64,000 nucleotides of DNA from Gossypium raimondii. Taxonomy: Eukaryota > Streptophyta > Magnoliopsida > Malvales > Malvaceae. Made by a program: the position numbers and the translations under genes. The notes beneath the pieces are model-generated. The model did no database searches and was not told the origin of the DNA. It was given only the letters and a program-made list of their open reading frames with translations. Positions 32,261-42,349 of this stretch are shown piece by piece. Location of the stretch: contig NC_068567.1 in the NCBI RefSeq assembly GCF_025698545.1, forward strand, positions 58,905,371 to 58,969,370, in the 5' to 3' direction. How positions within the stretch are numbered: the stretch's first letter is position 1; each line of letters starts with the position of its first letter.

Positions 32261-35223
32261 TTTAAATAATTGTAAACTTCTAACTTTATAATGTTTTAAA
32301 AAATTAAATTACAATTTTATTATTTTAGACTATAAAATACACAATTTTATCGTATATTAACATATATATTTTTCAAATTTTGGAGAGATTAAAGCATAAC
32401 CTTTTACATTTCAGAGAGCAATGGCTCTGTAGCTTCCCTTGCTTAAGTCTTATTTGAACTATTTCTTTAAGTAAGGAAAATATTACTAATTCTTAGTGAC
32501 ATTAATTAGGCCATATCTATACCTATACCTATACCTATATATATTAAAATAAGTATAATTTATCAACGCATCACTTGTGCTAGAATTGAATAAAAATGCT
32601 GGGAGGGTTATACCTATAATCTCTTCAAACCCTAAAATAAATATATATGTATAAATATGTCAGAATCCACGTTGTTTTTATTATTATAATAATCGTGATA
32701 ATATTAATTAAATTAAAACACAATCAATATAAAATATCTTTAAAATATAAAAATATATATTTATACGTTTAGGGTAGATTGTAAGAGGAGATTGATACCA
32801 TTTTTGTGGGGGATATAATGAGACAAGGACTGAGGAGTTGAAGTAAGGAGAAAGACCCCGTAGCATAGAATAGCACAATCTTTTGGTCCTCACTCATGTA
32901 TAAGAAAGCTACGGGTGGGGTTGCAGAAACAAGAACAAAAATTAAATCCCCCAAAAATAAAAAAAATAAAAGAGGATACAGTTGCTTGGTGTTGGGTCAT
33001 ATATATAAAAGGTCATTGGATGGCAGTCCCAACTGAAGCAATGCCAGCCGCTGTCCTACCGCACCAATATTTCTCATCTAAATCACTTCTTATCCATCGG
33101 TTTTCACTTTTCACACTACTCACCTTCTTTATTATTGCTGCTGCTGCTGTAGATATCTATTTACAATTTTACATGTGCCATTGCTGTGAACCAAACTTGA
33201 TTGATCATGATCTTTTTTTTTTGTGTGTGTGTGAAATGAAGGCCAAACAGTCGTATATGTTTTGTCTATTTATGTAAGTTAAAGGATTAAGAAGATGGTT
33301 CCAATAATTATTAGGTGATGAGGAAGATGATATTAATGATGATGTTGATGAGGTTATTTAATTTAATTACTTTATGATAAGATTTATGTTTAGATGGTTT
33401 TCATGTTATGGTAGGTCTAGATTCGGGAGAAGACGACATCATCCCTAATAATTGATTATGTAAGTCACCTAGGAGAAATTTTATTTTAATCAATACACAG
33501 CTAATTAATTTTCTTTTAGTTCCATAATCGGTCCAATGTTTTATTTCATTTTAATTGATTAAAATGTAGAATTTTTCAATAATGATAATTATTATTATCA
33601 AATCAAGTTGCCTAGCCAACATGAGCAATACTTATTAATTTTTTATCCACTTGGCTTTTCTTTTTATTGAATTATAAATCTACCAAAATTTCTTGGCCAT
33701 TCAATATATGTAAGGTAATATGAAGGTAAGTTCCAAAGCTAATTATTAGCATGGATTTGGGTGATGGATTGGGCACTGTTACATTAGATTGGATTCAAAT
33801 CACACATCCATTAATGAATTTTCTTGGGTCCCCCTCCTTCTTTTACATCAAGCAGGAAAATCTTTATAAATATAATTTAATTAAATGCAAAAATCCATAG
33901 TATAAGAACAATGCTTCGTATTTAGTGTAAGTGATTTTTAAGAAATAAAAGGGCAGGTCTCATGTGTGTGGAGAAAAAAAAGCAAAATTATTGTTGTAAA
34001 CCCTATTGGGTTTAGTGGGTTACCTTTTGTTATGAGGCATACATGTATGGATATGACAATTTGCTGTTAACCCATCATCATTGAAAATCAATACAGGTAA
34101 TGGAAATGGGAAGTAACTAAGAAAGAGAGAAGGAAAATATCCAATATATACACTAGCTTTGAACACCATATATAAATAATTATAAAAATAAACAAAAAGC
34201 TAACACATGAACTATCAACGTACTAGAAATTAGTATCTGTACAAGAAGAAGAAGAAGAATATGAATACACCAATTATGAAAGGGGGATTAAGGAGAGCCG
34301 TAAAATGGGGTTTAATAAGAGGCGTGTTAGACTTTGGAAGTGGATTGCTTTTGGCTTGATGACTGCATATTTATGTCATGTATCTCTCTTTCGCTTACTT
34401 CAAATTGTGAGCGGAGGATAGATTTTGAGCTCCACTTTTCGATGCTTTGACTCCAACAAGAAAAACTGAGAGTAGACATTTGAAAAAAAGATTAAATATA
34501 TTGAAAATAAGGGTTGGATTCGAACCTAAATATTAACGGTTTAAATTTGAATTTGACTCACGAATACTACCTTTATCATCACTATTAGCAATAAAAAAAT
34601 AATAATTTGAAATAAAAAAAATTGAGGTGAATCAACTTTTATCATCTCCACTATAACCTTTATTACCTAAATTATAATAATGCTGAGTAGGATTTGGTCA
34701 TATGCAACAAATGAAAGATGAGCTGATCATGGTAGCAGTGAGCCCAAGGAAGTATTTTTAAAAGGAATTTGAAGTGACATTAAAAACATCATGTTTGGTA
34801 ATGGTATAAAAAGTGATGGCATGTCACATCTTCATTCTTAGTTGGCATGAGTTCATGATTAGCATGCGCTGTTAGATTACTAATCTATTTTGTTTTTTCG
34901 CTTTTTCTTTTTTTCTTTTTTTCATTAGATTGATTGATTTTATGTGTTGTTTTGGCATGATTTAAAATACAAGGAAAACATTGGGAAGTTAAGATATACA
35001 TTAGAGATTTATTTAATAAATAAAAATACTTAGATACTAAGTTTTTCAATTGGTGGTTTGATTGGTATGGAAGTCTAATCATATTTTGATGATTAAAGAG
35101 TTATTTTTATGTGATAAATATTTAGGATAATTAATGAGATAATTTGAGCTTTTAAATAAGAATTTAAAACCTATTAAAACGTTGTTCATTGACCACTTGG
35201 AGAGGCTTATAAATAGGTTATTT
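32261..35223. other. Long intergenic region, no gene supported
   Basis: Features seen: a short TACCTA tandem repeat at 32,517-32,540, a GATGAT/GATGTT-rich stretch at 33,315-33,355 and a (GAA)n run near 34,242. 32,770-33,280 is less AT-rich and has overlapping short frames on both strands without motifs. The rest is stop-dense AT-rich DNA. I could not find a hairpin or protein family here. Confidence 0.4.
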
Positions 35224-35227
35224 TGTA

Positions 35228-35613
35228 CTTACCCCTAATCGAATTGTTTGGGATTCGAAGGAAAGAAATCATTTTATCTACTAATAGCGGACAAATTGGC
35301 GTATACCAAATCACGCCCTATTGCCACAATTTGTAGATATAGGTATTTTGAGAATACGCCTTAACGACCAATGGTTAACGATGGCTCGATGGGTGGTTTT
35401 GCTAGAATAGGCAACAATGAAATCACTATTTTAGTAAATGATGCGGAGAAGGGTAGTGACATTGATCCACAAGAAGCTCAAGAAGCTCTTGAAATAGCGG
35501 AAGCTAACTTGAGGAAAGTCAAGGCAAGAGGCAAACAATTGAGGCAAATCTAGCTCTCGACGGGCTAGGACACGAGTCGAGGCTATCAACGCGATTTCAG
35601 AACGAGTTGGTTA
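35228..35613 (+). pseudogene. atpE: Plastid atpE (ATP synthase CF1 epsilon) copy, broken
   Basis: The segment at 35,371-35,553 reads [20 protein letters not shown], then [20 protein letters not shown], the C-terminal domain of the plastid epsilon subunit. The N-terminal half is recognisable at DNA level (CCTAATCGAATTGTTTGGGA, AGCGGACAAATTGG) but shifted out of frame. The C-terminal part after [10 protein letters not shown] is again in another frame (RRARTRVEAINAIS is visible at 35,555-35,600). It lacks its start and cannot make the protein. Confidence 0.9.
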
Positions 35614-35843
35614 ATCGAAAAATTTCCGTGAAACAGAACTTTCGTTTCTACATCCCATTTTGATTCTGCCGATTAAATAGAATCAAATACAATCAAATAC
35701 AATGAAAAGTGAAATCGATTTTGATCTAACGAAAAATTTGAAAATTGAAAACGAAATAGAATAGGATGAAAAGATAGAAAATCAATAAAAGAAGGTGGGT
35801 AGAAAACTTATTAGACACCGGATCGATGGTATCTAATAAGTTC

Positions 35844-35915
35844 TACCTACTATTGATTTGAACCAATGACTCCCGCCGTATGAAAGCAATACTCTAACCG
35901 CTGAGTTAAGTAGGT
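35844..35915 (-). pseudogene. trnM-CAU: Plastid tRNA-Met (CAU) copy, T-arm damaged
   Basis: On the minus strand it begins ACCTACTTAACTC and ends AGTAGGTA, with anticodon loop CTTTCATACG. The acceptor stem (ACCTACT with AGTAGGT) pairs. The T-arm has TTGG on one side but only CAA on the other, so one base appears to be missing compared with a normal five-pair stem. The length is 72 instead of the usual 73 for this tRNA. As a nuclear copy without plastid promoters it is presumably silent. Confidence 0.85.
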
Positions 35916-35985
35916 CATTTATTATCATAAGGAATTATAAAGAGAAAGAAAAGGGACCTATTACATCGATGGATTTAAGTACTTC

Positions 35986-36869
35986 ACATCAAGAGCAGTT
36001 TTAGAAGTGTCTTTATTGACAACTTTGTTGTGTTCTTGTGGTTATTTTGTGACACTTTTTCAGACTTTTTTGAAGAGTTTGTTGATTGTAAGATATTTGG
36101 GTTAGTGATTTATGATGATTGGGGTCAATTTTACGGTTGCAGTTGCTTTTTTTAAATTATTTGTTGATATAGTGTTCTGTCAACATGAAATGCAAGTAGA
36201 TTGCCGCATAGCATGCATTGTTAAAAAATCAATATTTTCATTAAAAGAGCAATTTAACTCTCTCTTTTTTGACAATTTGATAGCTAAAATTAATTAAAAA
36301 TAAAAATTAAATTGAAAAAAGATGTAAATTTTGAAGTCTAAATCTACCATTATTCTAATTAATTAATTAATTTTTATTTATTAAAATACAATCAAATTTT
36401 CAAATAGATTTCACTTTTCAACCTTGTATGACAATGTTGGCAAATTCTATTCTTATTTAAAACAGCTCAACTAGTAAAAGTAATAATTGATATTAAAATA
36501 ATAAATTGAAATGAAAGCATATTCCGTTATCATATATCAAGCATAACACACTCCACTTATATTCCTTTAATTATAGGTTGGTTTAAATGTGACAAAGATA
36601 TATATATATTAAAAAACTATCCTTCCATCCCATTTTGTTGTTGATTTGTTAATTATGAAAAAGCATTAATATTTAGAATTTTTGTTATTTTAATTTTTAC
36701 TTTTAAATTGACATAAAATTGTAAAATTACTTTTTGTACTTTATATAAAAATATAAGTAATTTAAAACATTATAATTTTTTTTAAAAATTCAAAAATTAT
36801 GAAAAATATAAAAAATTTTAAAAATTAATATATATTATTTACTCCTTGAATAATAAGTAGAACCGTTCA
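35986..36869. other. AT-rich intergenic DNA, no gene seen
   Basis: Frames here are short and uninformative, including the 61-residue plus frame at 36,112. Confidence 0.5.
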
Positions 36870-37110
36870 TTAATCATGTAACCCACCCAACCCAATCAAC
36901 CAGCCCACTTAGGTTGAGCTTGGACTTATATTTTTAACATTAGATTGAGCCAAGCTGGCCAATTTTATTTTCAATAATAAATATAAAAAAGTTAATATTA
37001 ATATTGATTTATTTTTACAACAAAATTTAAATAAAAAATTGTTATTATTTTTAAAATAGTGAATTACGTCATTTGAGTGAAACAGGCTCGAGCTTTAGAT
37101 TCATCAACAC
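36870..37110. repeat. Fragment of the 'GGTCGGGTC' dispersed family, copy 4
   Basis: GTAACCCACCCAACCCAATC, GAGCTTGGACTTATATTTTT and GAGCCAAGCTGGCC use the same vocabulary as the copies at 4,925 and 13,650, in the reverse sense. Only part is present. Confidence 0.35.
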
Positions 37111-37330
37111 TTCTAATGATAATAAAAGCTTTTCAAATTTAAGTTATTCATTCAATTAATCCATATTAAATCATATTTGATCAAATATTTTAATTTAGTT
37201 TAATTTAATTATATATAAAAATATTTTATTAAAATATAACCAAAAAGTATATAAAATATTACTAGAAAATAAATTTTAAATAATGATATAAACTTTAAAC
37301 TTATTTAAATTAAATTTAATATAATATTTT

Positions 37331-38693
37331 GGGTAAACTATAAAAAATAGTGATTTATATATGGTTTAAATTACATTTTGGTCATTATACTTTAATTTAT
37401 TACGTTTTGGTCGCTAACAGTATAGTTTTGTAACATTTTGATCATTGTGTCGTTATTCGACTTTAGTGATGTAATGGAGCGTGACACGAATTACGTTGTT
37501 CAGCATGACGTATTATATATGTCATCACTACAAAATTTAAATACATTTTTTTTGCTTCATTTCCTTTTTTCCATTCTTTTTGTTGTTCTATGGTCTCTCC
37601 CAACTCACCCTCTCTTTAACACACTTCTTCTCTCAAGCTTCATCCACACTTTTTAATGGATATAATTGAAAGAGTGGATTAAATATAAATTTTAAAAAAA
37701 TAAATCTCATATTTTTTCTTGACACTATAAAAAAAGAAATTAGATTTAATAAATTTCTCATCATCTATCAAATCAAACAAGTGAAAAACAAAATAATGGC
37801 AGATTTATCATAGCAACAGTCACAAGCCCATCTTGAATTTGAAACAAAATTCTCCAACATCAAATACTAGCAAACCTCTCAAACAATATCACTTTCACCA
37901 CTAGCTTTCAGTCTGATTCAAGGCACCCCAACAACATCATTCACTTATCAAATAAACCTATATTCAAATCAACCAAATAGTCAAGCAAACAACAATCGAT
38001 AAGCACCAAAAAAAAAAAAAAAACCCACATTAAGCCTAAGATCAGACTTCTAATAAAGAAAAATGTGTCAAAAATAGAAGAGAACATCGAAGAAAAAAAA
38101 TAGGGGGTCAAATTCGGGGCAAGGGACTTGCTTGCCAATCCCGGCAATCGGAAAGAGGTATTGGTGAGGCGGAACACATATAAAAAAATGAGCCGATCCA
38201 ACAACAGATGATGGAGATCCGAGCTTGGGTAATTCAAAAGTTACGTTTTATATCTAAGGATTTTTAATGGGTTTTGAAGAACATTTATTGGAGATTTGTG
38301 AAGAGGCAATCGAGGGAGCAGTTCAGCGTATGTTCGTCGGGGGCAATGCGGTGACGGCATTGGAACAGGCAGCCAGTGATCGTGAATGAAGCTTTGAGGA
38401 AGGGAGAGTGTTCTAGAAAACAATGATAAGTAGAAGAAATAAAAAAAAAATAAAGATAAAGGAAATAAAAGAAATAAGTACTTTAAAAAACATGCTTAAA
38501 TCATATAGTAATAACACGTTAGCATTTAATGGTAAAATTTGTGTCATATTAGACTTCCATTGCACCATTATCGCTAGATAATAGCATAATAATCAATATG
38601 TTACAAACTAAAATATAACAAATTAAAATTTAATGATTAAAACATAATTTAAACCATATATAAATAATTTTTTTTCAAAGTGTAATATATCCC
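37331..38693. mobile_element. 1.36-kb TIR element with unassigned cargo
   Basis: The left end GGGTAAACTATAAAAAATAG leads to TTTATATATGGTTTAAATTA, then TAATTTATTACGTTTTGGTC and TTTTGTAACATTTTGATCATT (split). Read inverted, the right end repeats TTTATATATGGTTTAAATTA, TAATTTGTTATATTTTAGT and TTTGTAACATATTGATTATT in the same order. The arms are about 180 bp. The interior 38,090-38,420 is GC-richer with minus-strand open frames (60 and 98 residues) but no family I recognise, so it may be captured host DNA. No target duplication was found. Confidence 0.65.
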
Positions 38694-39789
38694 AAACTTA
38701 GATGAAAGTAGAAGTTATTTATAATCGAAGAAAAATGGAAATAAGAAGGATGAAGTCTCGAAATTCACACCAGAAAAATGAAAAAATTCCCAAGTTGGTA
38801 GTTTAAAAAAAATTTAGATATGTGAGGTCGCAAAATTTGATGGCATCAGAAAGTGTGTGGTACCCTATTTGCTAGACAGTTTTGAGGTTTGCTTTACCTC
38901 CAAGAAGCTGTCATTTCCGATTTTGTTAACAAAGCACTAACTTGGCCGAAGGAACTAAGGTCTAGGTCTACCACTAGGAGTAGGGGCCAACTAGTATGGA
39001 GGCTGGGTTAGGATGCTATAGCACCATGCAAAGACCCAGACAACCCCATCCTGAATTTAGAAGGATGTGTTGTAGAATATTTAATTAATATAAAATCACT
39101 TTTAAATTATTTAAAATTTCATTTAAGCTAGACATTGTATTTTAAATGAAAGAACTCAAATTCGAATTTCAAAGATAATATTATTAAGAGCGATAATCAT
39201 AAATCTTTATAAAAAGAACCAATTGAACATTTACAGAAATTTTCCTTAATTAGCCTTCTATTGGACAATAGTACTCATCGATGGGATTCGTACAATAATT
39301 TTTTTATACCCATTTGTAAGAATTTGTCGTGGAGATATGGGGTTCACATCATTTTCTTCATTGTTTCAAACAACTTCTGTGCTTTAAATTAATTCCAGAT
39401 TTCCAGTTTTGTAAGTTTTGCTTTATCTCTCTCTGGAACCCAATACTATCCATCAACACAGTTTTGTGGCAAATTCTAGGAGACCAACACAATACAAGGA
39501 ATTTGTCCTTCAAATTGGTCTTCACTAAACAACCCCTCCAATTTTTTTTTTTAAAATATCAATATATAATATTGATGTTATCCAAATCCAGATAATATAA
39601 GTTTAGTCTTTCTAAATAATTTGGTTATACACAGTTTCCTATAGTAGAGTATGTAACTTTCCAAGTTTCAAGTTTTCTATGATCTACCAATCAAAAATAT
39701 TATCTTTTAGATTTATCAAACTAGACTAAAGGCATCACAGTATAAAGATTTCTCCTAGAAAAACAAACCATTTAATTCTCAACTCAGCT
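38694..39789 (+). promoter_or_regulatory. Upstream region of the lectin receptor kinase gene
   Basis: No gene is seen. 38,865-39,065 is a GC-richer island without an open frame. A TATAAAG box lies at 39,741-39,747, 43 bases before the start codon, and would give a very short leader. The 88-residue plus frame at 39,329 has no recognisable motifs. Confidence 0.4.
39741..39747 (+). promoter_or_regulatory. Likely TATA box of the lectin receptor kinase gene
   Basis: TATAAAG, a strong match, 43 bases upstream of the ATG at 39,790. A start near 39,770 is implied. Confidence 0.45.
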
Positions 39790-41808
39790 ATGGAAGCACT
39801 TGGTTTATTGTTCCACCTGCTCCTTCTAGGCCTTCTCGTCCATGCAGAGATAAATTTCACGTACAACGGATTCCTCAAAGCAAACGTGACAACGGAAGGA
39901 GCTTCATTTATCAAGTCCGATGGGATATTGGCATTAACAAACGATTCAGTGCGACTTATCGGGCATTCTTTCTATCCATCTCCAATACGATTTAAGAAAA
40001 GCAATCCCAACAGAACTCAAGCAGCTGTTACATTTAGCACAAACTTTGTATTCTCTATCAGTCCAAAGTACCCTGAGATTGGAGGTCATGGTCTTGCCTT
40101 TGTTCTCATGCCTACTGAAAAGCTGAAAAGTCTTCCAAACCAATACTTAGGCCTTCCGAATGACACCGACAATGCTCATTTTTTCGCGGTGGAGTTCGAT
40201 GTAGTCCAGAACGTTGAACTTCAAGATATCAATGATAACCATGTAGGAATAGATATATCCAGCCTGATATCCAGCATATCTGAGCCAGCTGCTTACTATT
40301 CCTCCAATGACAACCGGAGCAACCAGGTCGCTCTCAAGAGTGGGGAACCTGTTCAGGCATGGATTGACTATGACAGCAACAAGATGCTGATGAATGTATC
40401 AATATCTCCTTGTGGCATGTTGAGACCTCACCGCCCTTTGATATCATTCCCCATTGATCTCTCATTGGTGATAGATGAGTATATGTATGTTGGCTTCTCT
40501 GCTTCCACTGGCTTGTTGGCGGCCTTACATTATGTACATGGCTGGAGCTTTAGTATTGAGGGAAGGGCACAAGATTTAGATCCAAGAAAGCTCCCATTTC
40601 TGAATAGTAAGCCTAGTAAACTGATGCACAGCAAGGGATTTGCAGTAGGTATCACTTTAGCAAGCATTACTCTGATTTTCCTAGCGATCATTGGTGTTAT
40701 TCAGATCATATTCAGAATCAGAGATGGAGATGAGATTATGGAGGATTGGGAAATCGAATATAGTGCGCATAGATTCAATTACTCTGAGCTCTTCTCCGCA
40801 ACAAGAGGGTTCAGAGAGAAAAACCTCGTCGGTTCTGGAGGGTTTGGGAGAGTTTATCGGGGGGTGATTCGTAGTACCGGACTAGAAGTGGCAGTTAAGC
40901 GGGTGTATAGTGGTTCTCGTCAAGGAATGAGAGAATTTGTTGCTGAAATTACAAGTATGGGGAGGCTTAGGCACCGGAATCTTGTACACTTGCATGGCTG
41001 GTGCCGGAAGCAAAACGAGCTCCTTCTTGTTTATGATTACTTCCCCAATGGGAGCCTGGACAAGCTTTTGTATGAAGACGGTCCACTGAAGGGAAAAAAC
41101 CTTACTTGGGACCAAAGGTACAAGATTTTAACTGGTATTGCACATGCATTGCTATATCTCCATGAAAATTGCAATCAGAGAGTAGTTCATAGAGATGTCA
41201 AGCCAAGCAATGTCCTGATAGATGAAGATCTAAACGCAAAGCTCGGGGATTTCGGCCTGGCCAGAACTTACGAACACAATAATGATCCACAGACCACACA
41301 CATTGTTGGTACACTTGGGTATTTGGCTCCTGAGCTCACAAGGACCGGGAAAGCCACCACAAGTACTGATGTCTATGGTTATGGTACGCTTATGCTTGAA
41401 GTTGCCAGCAGAAGAAGACCGATTGAGCCCCAGAGCGGTGCTGATGAACTGGTGCTGGTGGATTGGGCTAGGGAATTGCATTCTCGAGGAGAGATCACCC
41501 GAGCCATCGATCCCACACTAAAAAATTATCATTCAGGCGAAGCTCAGCTGGTGCTTACCCTTGGTCTTTTATGCTGTCATCCCCATCCTGATTACAGGCC
41601 CACCATGAGAAGAGTCGTGCAACTTCTACTAGGAGATGCCACCCTTCCTCCTCTACCCCATGATATTCATATGGAAGTTCCTATTGCAATAACAGATTAT
41701 TCGGATACCTTTGGTGATGATTCTGACAATCCTTCTAGCCAAAAAATGTCTTCATCCTCAAGTAAGAATAGTTGGACAATTGGTCACACTACAAGAGTTA
41801 CCTTCTAG
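39790..41808 (+). CDS. L-type lectin-domain receptor kinase (LecRK), intronless
   Basis: A plasma-membrane receptor-like kinase of 672 residues in one exon, as is usual for LecRKs. These proteins sense extracellular nucleotides, nicotinamide nucleotides or wall-derived cues in immunity; the ligand here is unknown. Signal peptide about 1-19; legume-type lectin domain about 20-260, with GGHGLAFVLMP, AVEFDVVQN, DINDNHVGID and YVGFSASTG. The transmembrane segment is about 283-308. The kinase has loop GSGGFGRVYRG (348-358), Lys370 (VAVKR), HRDVKPSN (467-474), DFGLAR (487-492) and APE (513-515). It is an RD kinase with all catalytic residues present. The C-tail is serine-rich. I could not settle the clade. 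The gene converges on ARC5, leaving 541 bases between the coding ends. Confidence 0.94.
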   Translation: MEALGLLFHLLLLGLLVHAEINFTYNGFLKANVTTEGASFIKSDGILALTNDSVRLIGHSFYPSPIRFKKSNPNRTQAAVTFSTNFVFSISPKYPEIGGHGLAFVLMPTEKLKSLPNQYLGLPNDTDNAHFFAVEFDVVQNVELQDINDNHVGIDISSLISSISEPAAYYSSNDNRSNQVALKSGEPVQAWIDYDSNKMLMNVSISPCGMLRPHRPLISFPIDLSLVIDEYMYVGFSASTGLLAALHYVHGWSFSIEGRAQDLDPRKLPFLNSKPSKLMHSKGFAVGITLASITLIFLAIIGVIQIIFRIRDGDEIMEDWEIEYSAHRFNYSELFSATRGFREKNLVGSGGFGRVYRGVIRSTGLEVAVKRVYSGSRQGMREFVAEITSMGRLRHRNLVHLHGWCRKQNELLLVYDYFPNGSLDKLLYEDGPLKGKNLTWDQRYKILTGIAHALLYLHENCNQRVVHRDVKPSNVLIDEDLNAKLGDFGLARTYEHNNDPQTTHIVGTLGYLAPELTRTGKATTSTDVYGYGTLMLEVASRRRPIEPQSGADELVLVDWARELHSRGEITRAIDPTLKNYHSGEAQLVLTLGLLCCHPHPDYRPTMRRVVQLLLGDATLPPLPHDIHMEVPIAITDYSDTFGDDSDNPSSQKMSSSSSKNSWTIGHTTRVTF

Positions 41809-42349
41809 ATCATCTTATCATGACAAGGAACCATCAAATATGACTGTAAACCAGAAATGTTGACTTGTGATGAATAACATGGCAACTTGACATCTTTCTT
41901 TAACTTCAGTTTTCAATCAATCATCCAATTTTCATTGTTCAAGTGCAGTAAATATGTAACCAACTTCTGACTGTAAATTAATCTTCATTGTGTTCAATAA
42001 GTTTATGATCATAAGTCCATAAAATATTTTCTTTCAACTTACAGTGTCAAAAAAACAACTATCAAGGGAACTTCTCAAGGAAATAGTTAAGAATAAAATA
42101 GATGAAGAAAATACTTTTATACATACAGTGAACCAAAATAGTTGGCATGAGATTATATCAATATTAGTAGATTAAAAGATAACAGTAAAAGACAAAATAT
42201 TCATTAATCAAGTAATTAATTTTTCAAGTAAAAAATATGATTAATTTAAAAAGAAATTAAAATTATTGATATCCATGTCATTTTCAAGCAAACAATTCTA
42301 TCCTGCACACACCTAAGTGATTGATTATGTTCTCAAATTTGGACCTGAA
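41809..42349. other. Shared 3' region between the LecRK and ARC5 genes
   Basis: Contains the 3' UTRs of two converging genes. AATAAG near 41,996 may serve the plus-strand transcript. No other feature was found. Confidence 0.5.

Larger units (their letters stand above)
35224..35985. mobile_element. Nuclear insertion of plastid DNA (NUPT): atpE to trnM-CAU
   Basis: The block joins a decayed plastid atpE (plus) to a decayed plastid trnM-CAU (minus). This is the same convergent order as in the plastid genome, where atpE and trnM face each other next to atpB. The start is placed at CTTACCCCTAATCG, near the atpE 5' end. The right edge, after the trnM flank, is approximate. Confidence 0.85.

Noticed and set aside
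33010-33100. CCTACCGCACCAATATT resembling miR482 or miR171
   Set aside because: Too many mismatches to either family, and no complementary arm is found in the flanks.
32915-33277. 120-codon plus frame with a hydrophobic stretch
   Set aside because: No conserved motif or clear start context; the hydrophobic part comes from T-rich DNA.
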